The notes under the pieces are model-generated. The model saw only the letters and a program-made list of their open reading frames with translations, was not told the DNA's origin and did not search any database. Of a stretch of DNA of 64,000 nt, positions 14,191 to 23,529 are shown piece after piece. This stretch comes from CAXXOK01 sp963675925. GTDB taxonomy: Bacteria > Bacillota > Clostridia > Christensenellales > Aristaeellaceae. Position 1 is the first letter of the stretch. Each line of letters begins with the position of its first letter. The stretch is taken from NCBI GenBank assembly GCA_963675925.2, contig CAXXIB010000004.1, positions 806,001 to 870,000 on the forward strand, given 5' to 3'. Made by a program: the position numbers and the translations under genes.

Positions 14191-14307
14191 TGCGGTGGCA
14201 ATAGCCTGAGGGATCCACCTGTTCCCATACCGAACACAGAAGTTAAGCCTCAGCACGTCGATGGTACTTGGCTGGAGACGGCCCGGGAGAGTAGATCGTC
14301 GCCGCAT
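14191..14307 (+). rRNA. rrf: 5S ribosomal RNA
   Basis: About 117 bases. Ends TGCGGTGGC and GTCGCCGCA pair; internal CCCATACCGAACACAGAAGT is the conserved 5S core. Confidence 0.95.
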
Positions 14308-14356
14308 TCCAATTAAACATCAATCCTGAATGTAAGTTCGGGATTGATGTATATAA

Positions 14357-14431
<75 letters not shown>

Positions 14432-14433
14432 TC

Positions 14434-14472
14434 GTCGCCGCGGACTATATATGGTTCGCGGCGACTTTTTTT
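14434..14472 (+). terminator. rRNA operon terminator
   Basis: GTCGCCGCG (14434-14442) pairs with CGCGGCGAC (14457-14465), followed by seven T. Confidence 0.9.
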
Positions 14473-14771
14473 GTTGTAAAAAAAGCCACCGACTCATTCA
14501 TGCCGTCGCTCCTCCTCTCGCCTCGAAACAGGTTTCTCGGCGGCAGGACGAGGAACGACGTATACAGTCATCTGGAAATGTAACACACATGTTTGACGGA
14601 AATACCATTTGGAGCTAACATGCTCTGCCGTTTCGCTGCTTCGTCTTTGCCCGGGCTCTTTTATTGTCGTCCGCCTTTCCTCGCTCAGTCGCCGTACTCT
14701 GTAAAAGAGCACAACTCCACCTCGCTTTGGGCTATGCCCAAGCACCACACAGGGTGCCTGCTTGGTTCCGT

Positions 14772-14846
14772 TGCCCAGTAGCTCAATAGCAGAGCATTCG
14801 GCTGTTAACCGAAGGGTTATAGGTTCAAGTCCTATCTGAGAAGCCA
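14772..14846 (+). pseudogene. Decayed duplicate of tRNA-Asn
   Basis: Identical to the tRNA at 14357 except four bases. Two hit the 5' acceptor strand (TGCCCAG) and one the 3' strand (CTGAGAA), leaving G-A and C-A mismatches. One changes the conserved D-loop GG to AG. The anticodon and T arms and CCA are intact. The copy sits 415 bases downstream and keeps the flanking terminator-like hairpin, so tRNA and terminator were duplicated together. Probably non-functional as a tRNA. Confidence 0.8.
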
Positions 14847-14848
14847 TC

Positions 14849-14887
14849 GTCGCCACGGACTATATATCGTTCGCGGCGACTTATTTT
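14849..14887 (+). terminator. Degenerate copy of the rRNA operon terminator
   Basis: Same hairpin as 14434-14472 with an A-C mismatch in the stem and the T tract interrupted (TTATTTT). Similarity continues about 45 bases further (A-rich stretch, then GC-rich). The 300 bases between the two copies (14473-14771) contain no gene I can see. Confidence 0.6.
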
Positions 14888-14932
14888 GTTGCAAAAAAAC
14901 CCCGGCTCGGTCCTTCCGCCGTGCCGCCTCTC

Positions 14933-14960
14933 TTGACACAATCAGCAGTCAGGATATACT
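14933..14960 (+). promoter_or_regulatory. Promoter of the CARDB-like secreted protein
   Basis: TTGACA (14933-14938), 16-base spacer, TATACT (14955-14960). Confidence 0.65.
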
Positions 14961-15092
14961 AAAACTATAGTAACGAAAATATGGTCACCCACAAGTGCTT
15001 GAATATTCTAAGTTCTATGTGATAAACAGCCACTGACCTATATCTTTCTGTTTCCTTGCATCGTTTAGTGTAGTTGGAAAGGAGTACATGTC

Positions 15093-16076
15093 ATGAAACG
15101 TAGAAAAACGCCGATCTTTTTGTCAACCATATTCACCGTATTGGTGTTTATCATGAATTATTCCGCCGCATATGCCGATCCTGGAGAATGGGTACTGCCT
15201 TGGAGGGCATATGATCATAATCTGATGAGCAGCGCTGTTGTTTTTAACAGTGACGTAAGCGATTACGTAGGGAAGGTAAACTCAGGACAATATGGTACGG
15301 GGTATTGGCATTATATGTTTGTAAGTTTTGATTATTCCTTGCCCTATTATCTTCAGCTGATTGCGCCAGCTGGGGGTGTCGTATTTCAAAGCTCGAAGAG
15401 TAATCTATATGTACAGACTGACGATGGAGATATCTATGGAGTGCAGCTTTATGGAAATAGCGATTCAATGGAAACGTTTTATGAGGGAGAGCGAATCAAT
15501 ACCGGGGACGAAATAGGTGAAGTATATTTACTGACGCAAGAACCAAAGCTGGAGGTTATATATTTTTTCAGATCGGAGCCTGATACGCTTTTCGGAGAAC
15601 CGACATGGAAATTTGTTGATGGGGCAGATCTAACCGACCTTAGCTGCAATACATATGGCACGGCTGGATCGACTGTAGAAGTTGATCTACTCCTCGAAAA
15701 CATGGTTAGATGGGGAGGCGTGTATGATGCTTATGCTTATAAACCGAATTATCCTATCAGCTTTAACGCGGTTGTTAAACTCGATGGCAATCTTACTTCT
15801 GGCGGATTTTGGATACGATGGACCGTCACCGGTGAAAATAACTATCAGCATGATGATTACATATGGTGCGAGGCAGAAAACAATCCGACAAATCCAGAAC
15901 CACACGAGTTTGTTTGGACTCCGCCGCACAACGGGACCTTTTGGATTTATTGCAAATTGGATCCCTATAAGGATATCCCTGAATCAAATGAGGCGAATAA
16001 TGATAATTGGGATAATCCCTGGGAAATTTCCGTGGACGATTTCACCGGAGACGCTGGAGTAACGATTGGTAATTAG
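15093..16076 (+). CDS. Secreted protein with CARDB-like domain
   Basis: 327 aa with a signal peptide (to about residue 28, cleavage near AYA-DPG). Residues about 45-150 are a beta-rich, Tyr-rich unknown domain. Residues about 195-305 resemble a CARDB/APHP adhesion-type beta-sandwich: FVWTPPHNGTFWIYCKLDPY followed by DIPESNEANNDN, where the D-x-x-I-x-E-S-N-E-x-N-N ending is characteristic. AAAGGAG lies 8 bases before the ATG. Lower GC than its neighbours. Probably a cell-surface or extracellular structural/adhesive protein. A degraded surface-protein gene lies just downstream on the other strand. Confidence 0.65.
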   Translation: MKRRKTPIFLSTIFTVLVFIMNYSAAYADPGEWVLPWRAYDHNLMSSAVVFNSDVSDYVGKVNSGQYGTGYWHYMFVSFDYSLPYYLQLIAPAGGVVFQSSKSNLYVQTDDGDIYGVQLYGNSDSMETFYEGERINTGDEIGEVYLLTQEPKLEVIYFFRSEPDTLFGEPTWKFVDGADLTDLSCNTYGTAGSTVEVDLLLENMVRWGGVYDAYAYKPNYPISFNAVVKLDGNLTSGGFWIRWTVTGENNYQHDDYIWCEAENNPTNPEPHEFVWTPPHNGTFWIYCKLDPYKDIPESNEANNDNWDNPWEISVDDFTGDAGVTIGN

Positions 16077-16126
16077 GAGGGCAAGAGCAAGTGGGATGCT
16101 GTTCCTGCGAAAAAAACGAAAAACTA

Positions 16127-16960
16127 TCACACCAAGTCTTCGAATTTCAGTAGATACTCGGTATAGTAGTTATTGTCGATTTGGCAATCAACGACCGTTA
16201 AGGCAGCTTCCTCTGTTTCGTCAAGGCAAAACAGGGTGGTGGTCTGCATGGCGGCGGATTCCGCGGTGCCGTTATCGTGAATGGTACAGCCTTGGAAAGT
16301 AATGTTGGCACAATCGGACTCAAGCAGGACCAGATACTGCTGGTAGCTGTCTTCTGTTGCATTATCGCGGATGTCCGTTCCAAGGAAACTGACATCTTGT
16401 GAGTTGCTAATATAGACGGCGGAGTCGTAACACTCTCGAATGATGCAGTCCTGCAATACGATGTCCGAAGCGGCTACGACGGTTACACCACGAATGCCGC
16501 ACCCGTATAAATCGTAGGCAGTCAGCGTTACCGCATGGCTGCTGGTGATGTCAATCACATCGCCGGTACATCCAATCAAAAACAGCGTCTGCGCTAAGAT
16601 CATAGTCGCCGGGCAGCAGATTAATGGTCGTGTTTGGCTGTATCGCAGCCAGGAGCGATGCCGCGTCCGTGACTTCAACGCGATACGTGCCGGATGGTGC
16701 GGTTGATGATGTATCGTTCTTGAAGGTGCTGTCAACCTTCGCGTCAATGACAAACTCCGACGTCGAGGGGTCCCAGGGCACAGTGACCGTCAGCTGATCG
16801 CAGTCTGCAAAGGCCCTGCTTCCAAGGGAGACAAGGCAAAGGCGCCAATGGACAGAATGCCGTCCGGCACGACACAGAACGTACCGTCTTTACTGCCCGG
16901 GCAAGTGATTAGCGTCATGCAGGCGGTTTCTACGAGCATACCATCCATATTGGCAAAAGG
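16127..16960 (-). pseudogene. Remnant of a BspA-type LRR / parallel beta-helix surface protein
   Basis: Read on the minus strand from about 16945, fragments of one protein appear in three frames. First KDGTFCVVPDGILSIGAFA, then AFADCDQLTVTVPWD (BspA-like leucine-rich repeat style), then TYRVEVTDAASLLAAIQP and INLLPGDYDLSADAVF (start of a beta-helix domain). Finally, after another frame change near 16580, about 130 residues of right-handed beta-helix repeats (GVTVVAASDIVLQDCIIREC, NSQDVSFLGTDIRDN, SDCANITFQGCTIHDNG). At least two frameshifts and no complete start mean it is broken. The end at 16127 may be truncated. Confidence 0.7.
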
Positions 16961-17051
16961 ATATTTAGAAGCATAAGAGGATGATTGTTGACAGTTGAGA
17001 TGAAATGGTTAAAGAAAATGAACAACGATCAACATAAAAGGAAGGCATTGT

Positions 17052-17339
17052 ATGACAAAAGAACAAGAGATAATGACGTTTCTACACGAGAAAGTATTTG
17101 ACCCAGTTCTTAATGCGCCTAATGCTTCAAAAGAACTTAAAAGTGGAATTAGGTTGACGATTTATCGCATGAGCCAACGTGATGCGCTGGGAATGGTTAG
17201 CTATTTCTGGGCAGCGGTTAAGGGAACCGATCGAAGTGTGCGGTTTGCAGATCTTATGAAGCAGGAAGGGTTTGATCGTTTTGAGGAAGCGCTTGAAGAA
17301 TTTAGAGTAATATTTAATGACAAATGGATTAGAAGTTAG
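17052..17339 (+). CDS. Small hypothetical protein
   Basis: 95 aa, predicted all-helical and acidic (KEQEIMTFLHEKVFDPVLNA; FDRFEEALEEFRVIFNDKW). AAAAGGAAGG precedes the ATG. No signal peptide or membrane segment. AT-richer than the surrounding region. I do not recognise a family. It stands alone between the broken surface gene and the next secreted protein. Confidence 0.55.
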   Translation: MTKEQEIMTFLHEKVFDPVLNAPNASKELKSGIRLTIYRMSQRDALGMVSYFWAAVKGTDRSVRFADLMKQEGFDRFEEALEEFRVIFNDKWIRS

Positions 17340-17528
17340 TATTGTTTTGCGTAATACAATGGATTAAGAACGATAAGAGGATGCCAGCAAAGTATACACC
17401 GCCTTGCACACCTATCTCATCTGTGCTATTGTGTTCTTACGGAAAAGGCGTTTCAAAAGTGAAAAAACAACGTACGATGAACAGTATACGACCGATAACT
17501 TTCCAAATTGAAAGGAAGGAAGAACCCT

Positions 17529-18227
17529 ATGAAAAAAATAACGGCGATTGTTTTGTGTTTGCTGATCGGCTTGATGGCTGTCCCTGCGCTGGCCGCGGGG
17601 AAGCTGGATGTATCCCAGGAAAACTTTTGGGTGGTCGACAGTTACTGGCTGTACGGCTATACCTATGCGCGGATTGACAACGTGGGCGACAAGCCCATCA
17701 AGGTCAACGCCGGTGTGCTGGAAATTTTCGATGCAAACGGAGACCCGATTACCTCGTCTGACTATTTGAATGTGTTCGCTGAATACCTGGAACCGGGCGA
17801 GTACACCTACGCCACCATTTATGCCCAGATTGAGGATGTAGCAGCGGACGCGGTGGACGATTATTCCCTGACCATTACCGGCAAGAGCGACAGGGACTAT
17901 GTATCGGTGCGCCTGCCCGTGACCACGGACTACAAAGAGGGCGTTGAGGAATGGTATTCCACCTACAACTACATGTACGCAACTGTGACCAACAACACCG
18001 ATCAGCCCATTTACGATGTGGAAACGGTGCTGGTGCTGCTGGATGAAGGCGGCAACATCCTGTACATGGCTGATGCCAGCATGTATAGCGATAAAGCCAT
18101 CATGCCGGGCAGCTCCATTCAGATTAAAGAATATGTTGACAGCGACTTTATTGCCTTGTACGAGGCCAACGGCTTAACCCCGGCCTCTGTGGATGCAATC
18201 GCCTTTGCGAACGTAGCACAGGAGTAA
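17529..18227 (+). CDS. Secreted FxLYD-like beta-sandwich protein
   Basis: 232 aa from ATG 17529 (AAAGGAAGGAAG upstream). Signal peptide MKKITAIVLCLLIGLMAVPA-LAA. The mature part has two similar halves: WLYGYTYARIDNVGDKPIKV with LEIFDANGDPI, and YNYMYATVTNNTDQPIYDVE with LVLLDEGGNIL. This is the pattern of repeated FxLYD/DUF-type domains, in which a strand pair with N-N-T-D-x-P-I is followed by a D-x-G-x-I turn. Exported; probably a cell-surface or matrix-interacting protein. Specific role unknown. Followed by a perfect 32-bp palindrome. Confidence 0.65.
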   Translation: MKKITAIVLCLLIGLMAVPALAAGKLDVSQENFWVVDSYWLYGYTYARIDNVGDKPIKVNAGVLEIFDANGDPITSSDYLNVFAEYLEPGEYTYATIYAQIEDVAADAVDDYSLTITGKSDRDYVSVRLPVTTDYKEGVEEWYSTYNYMYATVTNNTDQPIYDVETVLVLLDEGGNILYMADASMYSDKAIMPGSSIQIKEYVDSDFIALYEANGLTPASVDAIAFANVAQE

Positions 18228-18251
18228 CACAGCGTTACAACCGTACAAACA

Positions 18252-18283
18252 AACCACCCCATGGCAGCTGCCATGGGGTGGTT
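18252..18283. terminator. Perfect 32-bp palindrome (bidirectional terminator)
   Basis: AACCACCCCATGGCAG is followed immediately by its exact complement; flanking A and T tracts serve both directions. Lies between the secreted protein (+) and dhaL, the last gene of the minus-strand operon. Confidence 0.85.
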
Positions 18284-18313
18284 ATTATTGTGTAGAGAGT
18301 GAAACTGAAGGAC

Positions 18314-18931
18314 TTATACGGCTTTGGCCAGTGCTTCAAAGATCAGCGTTCCGGCTACGGCACCGCCGTCGATCAGGCCCAGAGCTTTGTCACCGTAGTA
18401 GGCGGCGCGGCCGTGTACGGCCTTCATGTCCTTGGTGCTTTCGGCTCCGGCGCGGGCAGCATCGGCGGCAGCCTGCAAGGCAGCGGCAAAGCCTTCCTCT
18501 GCATGGGCGGTTATTGCCTTGGCGGCGGGGTCCAGTGCGTCAAGCACGGTTTTCTGCCCGGGCTTGGAGCCTGCGCGTTCCATAATCTTATCCACACCGG
18601 CGGTCAGTGCCTGTGCAAACAGGGCGGCATCGGCGGTCTCGTTGCCCTTCAGCGTGCGGGCCATACCCAGCATCATCACCGATAAAATCGTGCCCAGCGA
18701 CGACGGGGCAGCTTCGTTAAATGCCTTCGAGCAGCCGACCAGCAGCTTGCCCAGGTCGGATTCTTCGCTGGCAGAGGCGGAGGCATACGCGGCGGCAAAC
18801 CCTTCATCCATGGAGATGCCCAGGTCGCCATCGCCGTTGCGCTGATCCAGTGATATCAGGTAGTCGCGGTTTTGTTTCATGATATCGGCCACCGCGCCCA
18901 GCGCGGTGGTGAATGTAGTTGCGTTCAGCAT
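18314..18931 (-). CDS. dhaL: Dihydroxyacetone kinase subunit L (DhaL-like, ADP/ATP-binding)
   Basis: 205 aa. DhaL binds the nucleotide used to phosphorylate the substrate held by DhaK. The metal-nucleotide signature is RNGDGDLGISM (usual form GDGDHG, so His is Leu here), followed by NEAAPSSLGTILSVMMLGMA and the C-terminal KAVHGRAAYYGDKALGLIDG. GGAG precedes the ATG, 11 bases after dhaK. No dhaM (phosphotransferase donor) is present in the window, so either ATP serves directly or DhaM lies elsewhere. Last gene of the large minus-strand operon; the substrate could be a keto-sugar other than dihydroxyacetone. Confidence 0.9.
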   Translation of the reverse strand: MLNATTFTTALGAVADIMKQNRDYLISLDQRNGDGDLGISMDEGFAAAYASASASEESDLGKLLVGCSKAFNEAAPSSLGTILSVMMLGMARTLKGNETADAALFAQALTAGVDKIMERAGSKPGQKTVLDALDPAAKAITAHAEEGFAAALQAAADAARAGAESTKDMKAVHGRAAYYGDKALGLIDGGAVAGTLIFEALAKAV

Positions 18932-18942
18932 AGGAAGCTCCT

Positions 18943-19953
18943 TTACAGGTTGGCGTTGGTATAAAACGGGGTGCTGGCGGGTGCTCGCAGCAAGATTTCC
19001 AGCTCATCGTCCAGCTTGAAGAAGGTCACGGACAGCCCGGCCATCTCCATGGAGGTCGCGTACTCGCCCACATGGGGCATAATCAGGCGTACGCCTTTTT
19101 CCGTCAGCAGTTGGTGCACGCGGCGGTAGACAATCAGCAATTCTTCCTTGGGGGTTGCGCCCAGGCCGTTGACCATCACCGAAAGGGTATCGCCCTTGGA
19201 TAGCGGCATATCGGCCAGCAGTTTTTCCACCATCGTGTCGGTCAGGTTGTCGGCGGTGGTCATCTGTTTAACTTCGATGCCCGGCTCGCCATGGATGCCC
19301 ATGCCGATTTCCACTTCGTCGTCCTTGATGGAGAAGGTCGGCTTGCCAACCTCCGGCACAATGCAGGGCGACAGTGCAATGCCCATGGTACGGATGTTGT
19401 CCAGCGCCTTCTGGGTGACGTCTGCGACCTGGTCCAGCGAGCGGCCTTCATCGGCGGCTGCGCCGGCGATTTTGAATGCATACACCATACCGGCTACACC
19501 GCGGCGGCGGGAGGCTTCTTCCGGCGGGGCGGAAGCAACATCGTCCGTCACACGCACGGTGCGGGTTTTGATGTCGTCTTCCAGATCCACGGTCTCGCAG
19601 GCCATGTCAAAGTTCATGTTGTCGCCGCCGTAGTTGCCGTACAGGCACAATACGCCGCTGCCGCGATCGCACGCCTTAATGGCATCGGCCATCTTCTGTG
19701 ACGAAGGCGAGGCGAACACGTTGCCCACGGCGCAGGCATCCAGCATGCCGCTGCCCACATAGCCCAAAAACACGGGCAGGTGGCCGCTGCCACCCCCAGT
19801 GACGATGCCGACCTTGTTGTCCCGCACGGGTTTGGCGTTGACCACAATGCGCTTGTCCCCAGCCAAATACTGCAGCCTGTCGCCATAGGCGGCCATGATG
19901 CCGTCCATCACTTCATCCACAAAAGCAGTGGGTTGATTGATAACTTTTTTCAT
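18943..19953 (-). CDS. dhaK: Dihydroxyacetone kinase subunit K (DhaK-like)
   Basis: 336 aa, full length. Substrate-binding features are intact: VTGGGSGHLPVFLGYVGSGM (about 51-70), GNYGGDNMNF with Asp111, and GMGIHGEPG with His221, the residue that covalently binds the carbonyl of the substrate. AAAGGGGGA precedes the ATG. With DhaL it would phosphorylate dihydroxyacetone or a related ketose such as erythrulose. The neighbouring short-chain dehydrogenase could make that ketone from an alcohol. Confidence 0.93.
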   Translation of the reverse strand: MKKVINQPTAFVDEVMDGIMAAYGDRLQYLAGDKRIVVNAKPVRDNKVGIVTGGGSGHLPVFLGYVGSGMLDACAVGNVFASPSSQKMADAIKACDRGSGVLCLYGNYGGDNMNFDMACETVDLEDDIKTRTVRVTDDVASAPPEEASRRRGVAGMVYAFKIAGAAADEGRSLDQVADVTQKALDNIRTMGIALSPCIVPEVGKPTFSIKDDEVEIGMGIHGEPGIEVKQMTTADNLTDTMVEKLLADMPLSKGDTLSVMVNGLGATPKEELLIVYRRVHQLLTEKGVRLIMPHVGEYATSMEMAGLSVTFFKLDDELEILLRAPASTPFYTNANL

Positions 19954-20006
19954 CCTGCATCCCCCTTTGATTGTAATTAAATTCTATTGAATCCCGGCGG
20001 ACCGGC

Positions 20007-20651
20007 TCAATCGCTGATCATCGCGTCGCCAAACGACTCGATATCTTCCTTAAGCAAACGGCTGGCCAGGGATACGTCACTCTCCTGCAAGGCGTTGGTG
20101 ATTTTGATATGGGTTTCGTTATCGAAATGAAAGCGCACGCGGCGCCATTTATCCCAGTAAAACTGCGCGTAGGCGCGCTTGAGGACGGATAAACTCTGCT
20201 TGACCTGCTCGTAGCAGTAGCGGTTGCCGCTTAAGCGCAGCAAATGCAAGTGAAACTTAGAGTTATCCTCCCAGGAATCCCATACATCTTGATCCTGGGC
20301 CGGGGTCAGGCTTTTCATGAACTTGATCAAATCGACCAGGTTCTGCTTGCTGGCTTTTTCAAATACCAGCTGCAAGCTCTGGCATTCTACCATAATGCGG
20401 AACTGCAGAATATTGCGGACCTCGGTCTCGGTCAGGGTGACGATCTCATACCCGTAGCGCGGTATGCTGCGCAGTACGTTTTCGCAGCGCAGCTCGCCCA
20501 GCGCATCGCGTATGGTGGATTTGGTCACGCCGTATTTGTCCATCAGGCTGCGCTCGGTCAGCATACCCTGTTTACGGTATTCTCCCCGAATAATATCCTG
20601 GATGATATCATGTTTAATTTCCTTTTTCGGATTTTTATCCATGCGTATCAT
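20007..20651 (-). CDS. GntR-family regulator (FCD subfamily)
   Basis: 214 aa from ATG 20651, whose ATGA overlaps the stop of the SDR gene (translational coupling; the ATG at 20642 is an alternative). N-terminal winged helix: EIKHDIIQDIIRGEYRKQGM, TERSLMDKYGVTKSTIRDAL. The C-terminal FCD ligand domain includes WEDNSKFHLHLLRLSGNRYC and ETHIKITNAL, where His and Asp residues bind metal or ligand. Encoded inside the operon it probably controls: the operon promoter carries TTGGTCGACCA, matching the TGGT-n-ACCA type bound by FCD GntR proteins. Confidence 0.85.
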   Translation of the reverse strand: MIRMDKNPKKEIKHDIIQDIIRGEYRKQGMLTERSLMDKYGVTKSTIRDALGELRCENVLRSIPRYGYEIVTLTETEVRNILQFRIMVECQSLQLVFEKASKQNLVDLIKFMKSLTPAQDQDVWDSWEDNSKFHLHLLRLSGNRYCYEQVKQSLSVLKRAYAQFYWDKWRRVRFHFDNETHIKITNALQESDVSLASRLLKEDIESFGDAMISD

Positions 20652-21433
20652 CGTCCTTTCAGTTGATATGAATATTCGGGGTTGAGCACGACGTTGCTGC
20701 CGCCGGAGATTTCCAGGGATGTTCCCGTAATGTAGGACGCACGGGGGGAACACAGAAAGGCAATCGGCTCGGCAATCTCCCGTGGCTGGGCCAGGCGGCG
20801 CAGCAGGATGCCCGGGGTATGTGCGTCAAGCTCCGCCTGGGTAATGGAGGCGGCGACCTTGGGCGTTTCTGTAAAGCCCGGCAGCACCGCATTCACCCGG
20901 ATGCCGTAAGCAGCGAACTCCGCTGCAAACATGGTGGATAGCGCAGCCACGGCGGCCTTCAGCGGCCCGTACAGGGTGCTGCGCCCGGCGGTACCGCTGC
21001 GCGCGGCCAGCGAGCTGACGTTGACAATCGCGCCGCCGCGTTCCTTCATATACGAAAACGCCGTTTGGCAGCCAAAAACCACGGTGTGAAAGTTTACGCT
21101 TTCGGTGGCCGTGATTTCCTCTGCTGTATAGAAAGTCTCCTTGCGGGGTATGCTGGCACCAACGTTATTGACCCAGCAATCGATGCCGCCGAAGCGATCG
21201 GCGACGGCTTTGGCAAAAGCGGACAGGGACAGTTCGTCCGCTGCATCCGCTTCAAAGGCGAAAACCTCTCCGAGGGGGGTTAAAGACGCGTATGCCGCTG
21301 TGAGCTTCCTGTGATCCCGGGCGCAAATGGCAACGCGCGCACCCTCGGAGAGGAACGTCTCGGCAGTCGCAAGTCCAATGCCTTGACTTGCGCCCGTTAT
21401 CACCACTGTTTTCCCTGCCAGTTCGAGTTCCAG
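20648..21433 (-). CDS. Short-chain dehydrogenase/reductase, apparent CTG start
   Basis: 261 aa if begun at CTG 21433. Rossmann motif TVVITGASQGIG, NNVGAS (NNAG class), VNVSSLAARSG and YGPLKAA (catalytic Tyr-x3-Lys), then the C-terminal YITGTSLEISGGS. The first GTG in frame (21406) would begin within the first beta strand. The normal SDR start is reached by ELELAGKTVVITG, which begins at a CTG 8 bases after GGAGG, with no ATG, GTG or TTG after the upstream in-frame stop. So CTG initiation is likely; GTG 21406 is the alternative. NAD(P)-dependent oxidation or reduction of an operon intermediate is inferred. Confidence 0.88.
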   Translation of the reverse strand: MELELAGKTVVITGASQGIGLATAETFLSEGARVAICARDHRKLTAAYASLTPLGEVFAFEADAADELSLSAFAKAVADRFGGIDCWVNNVGASIPRKETFYTAEEITATESVNFHTVVFGCQTAFSYMKERGGAIVNVSSLAARSGTAGRSTLYGPLKAAVAALSTMFAAEFAAYGIRVNAVLPGFTETPKVAASITQAELDAHTPGILLRRLAQPREIAEPIAFLCSPRASYITGTSLEISGGSNVVLNPEYSYQLKGR

Positions 21434-21456
21434 TGTAATCTCCTCCGATTTGGCCG

Positions 21457-22761
21457 TTAGTCTCCCATCATGATATCCAGGATCTCAGAATCTGTAGACC
21501 GCATGCCGTCGCGGCCCATTTTTCCTATGGCCTGGATGGTTTTTTCTACATCGGTACGGACCAACCCTTCTCCGGGGGCGAAAACCCCGCCGTTCTGTTG
21601 CAAATCAAACGCCATAAACGCCGTATCCAGCGCCGAGGCGATTTTCGCCGCACAGGAGGGTTTGGCACCGTCGCAGACCATACCGCCGATGGTGGTGATG
21701 GTGTTGGTGATGGTGTTGGCAATCGCCTCGTAGCCGTAGCCCATGAGGTACGCTACGCCGCAGACGGCACCGGTCGCAGCGCTGGTTGCGCCGCAGTAGG
21801 CCGACAGATATCCCAAAAACCGTTTCTGATGGATGGAAATGAGGTTGGATACGATCAGTGCCCGCAGGAGCTTATCGTGGCTTGCGCCTAGGCCCTTGGC
21901 GTATTCCAGCACCGGCAGGGACACGGTCAACCCCTGGTTGCCGCTGCCGGAGTTGATGACCACCGGCATGGGGCAGCCGCTCATCCTGGCATCGGACCCG
22001 GCGGCGGCCATGGCGCAGGCGCGTACGGTCAGGTTCACCTCATCGCCCTTCAGCCTTTTCAGCAGGGCTTTGCCTACGCGTACGCCGTAATCGTTCTTCA
22101 GGCCTTCGTTGGCGATGCTGAGATTGGCGTCAATCTGCGCCTCCAGGGGTTTGCGCACCAGATCCAAGTCCACGGTATCGGCAAAAACCAGAATGTCTTC
22201 TACGTTGAGCAGTTCCTTCAGCGTGCTGATCTCATCCGAGGAGGGATCGACGCTGTGCTGTTTGCTCTGAATGGATAAAGCTTCGCCGTCGCGCTCCATG
22301 GCGATGATGTGGGTATGGTCGCCGCGAATCTTGACCAGCGCGCTGTGTCCGCCGCCCTGCATGGCGACTTCAATGTCCAGGGTATCGTCGCCAGCCAGAA
22401 TGCCGCTACGGCAAAACGCGTTGTCCTGCATCAGGGTGGCTAGCTCGGCGCGGTGTGCATCGGTGATGCCGGCCAGTACATCCAAATTCTTGTCCGGATC
22501 GCCGCCGATAGCGCCCAGCACGGCCGCTACGTCAATGCCTTTGAGCCCGCCTGAACCCGGGACGATAACGCCTTTGGCGTTTTTAATGATGTTGCCGGAG
22601 CAGTTCACCTGCAGCGCCTCGGGGGTTACGCCTAAAATCTTGCGGGCTTTGGCCGCGCAGTAGGCAATGGCGATGGGTTCGGTACAGCCGGTTGCCGGGA
22701 TGAGTTCCTTTTGGATAATCTGCGCATACGCGCGCATGGTTTGATCGTCTATCGTTTTCAT
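21457..22761 (-). CDS. UPF0597 / L-cysteine desulfidase-like (serine dehydratase alpha family) protein
   Basis: 434 aa. Family landmarks: PATGCTEPIAIAYCAAKA, NCSGNIIKNAKGVIVPGSGG, SGCPMPVVINSGSGNQGL and VCDGAKPSCAAKIASALDTA. The cysteines in these motifs are the likely Fe-S ligands, as in CyuA/CdsB, which convert L-cysteine to pyruvate, ammonia and sulfide. AAAGG precedes the ATG. Lies 45 bases after livF. Together with the ATC-hydrolase-like gene it suggests breakdown of a cysteine-related or hydroxy-amino-acid substrate. Alternative: a dehydratase for another 3-substituted amino acid. Confidence 0.88.
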   Translation of the reverse strand: MKTIDDQTMRAYAQIIQKELIPATGCTEPIAIAYCAAKARKILGVTPEALQVNCSGNIIKNAKGVIVPGSGGLKGIDVAAVLGAIGGDPDKNLDVLAGITDAHRAELATLMQDNAFCRSGILAGDDTLDIEVAMQGGGHSALVKIRGDHTHIIAMERDGEALSIQSKQHSVDPSSDEISTLKELLNVEDILVFADTVDLDLVRKPLEAQIDANLSIANEGLKNDYGVRVGKALLKRLKGDEVNLTVRACAMAAAGSDARMSGCPMPVVINSGSGNQGLTVSLPVLEYAKGLGASHDKLLRALIVSNLISIHQKRFLGYLSAYCGATSAATGAVCGVAYLMGYGYEAIANTITNTITTIGGMVCDGAKPSCAAKIASALDTAFMAFDLQQNGGVFAPGEGLVRTDVEKTIQAIGKMGRDGMRSTDSEILDIMMGD

Positions 22762-22806
22762 AGTATGCCTTTCCGGCTTACGATGGTACGGGCGCAGCGA
22801 AAAATG

Positions 22807-23525
<719 letters not shown>

Positions 23526-23529
<4 letters not shown>

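Noticed and set aside
14494..14856. Open frame of 120 codons antisense to the second tRNA-Asn copy
   Set aside because: Its N-terminal sequence is just the reverse translation of a tRNA; such peptides recur in databases as false genes.
17342..17677. Open frame overlapping the start of the FxLYD-like gene
   Set aside because: It reads through the signal peptide region of the real gene in another frame and has no ribosome site.
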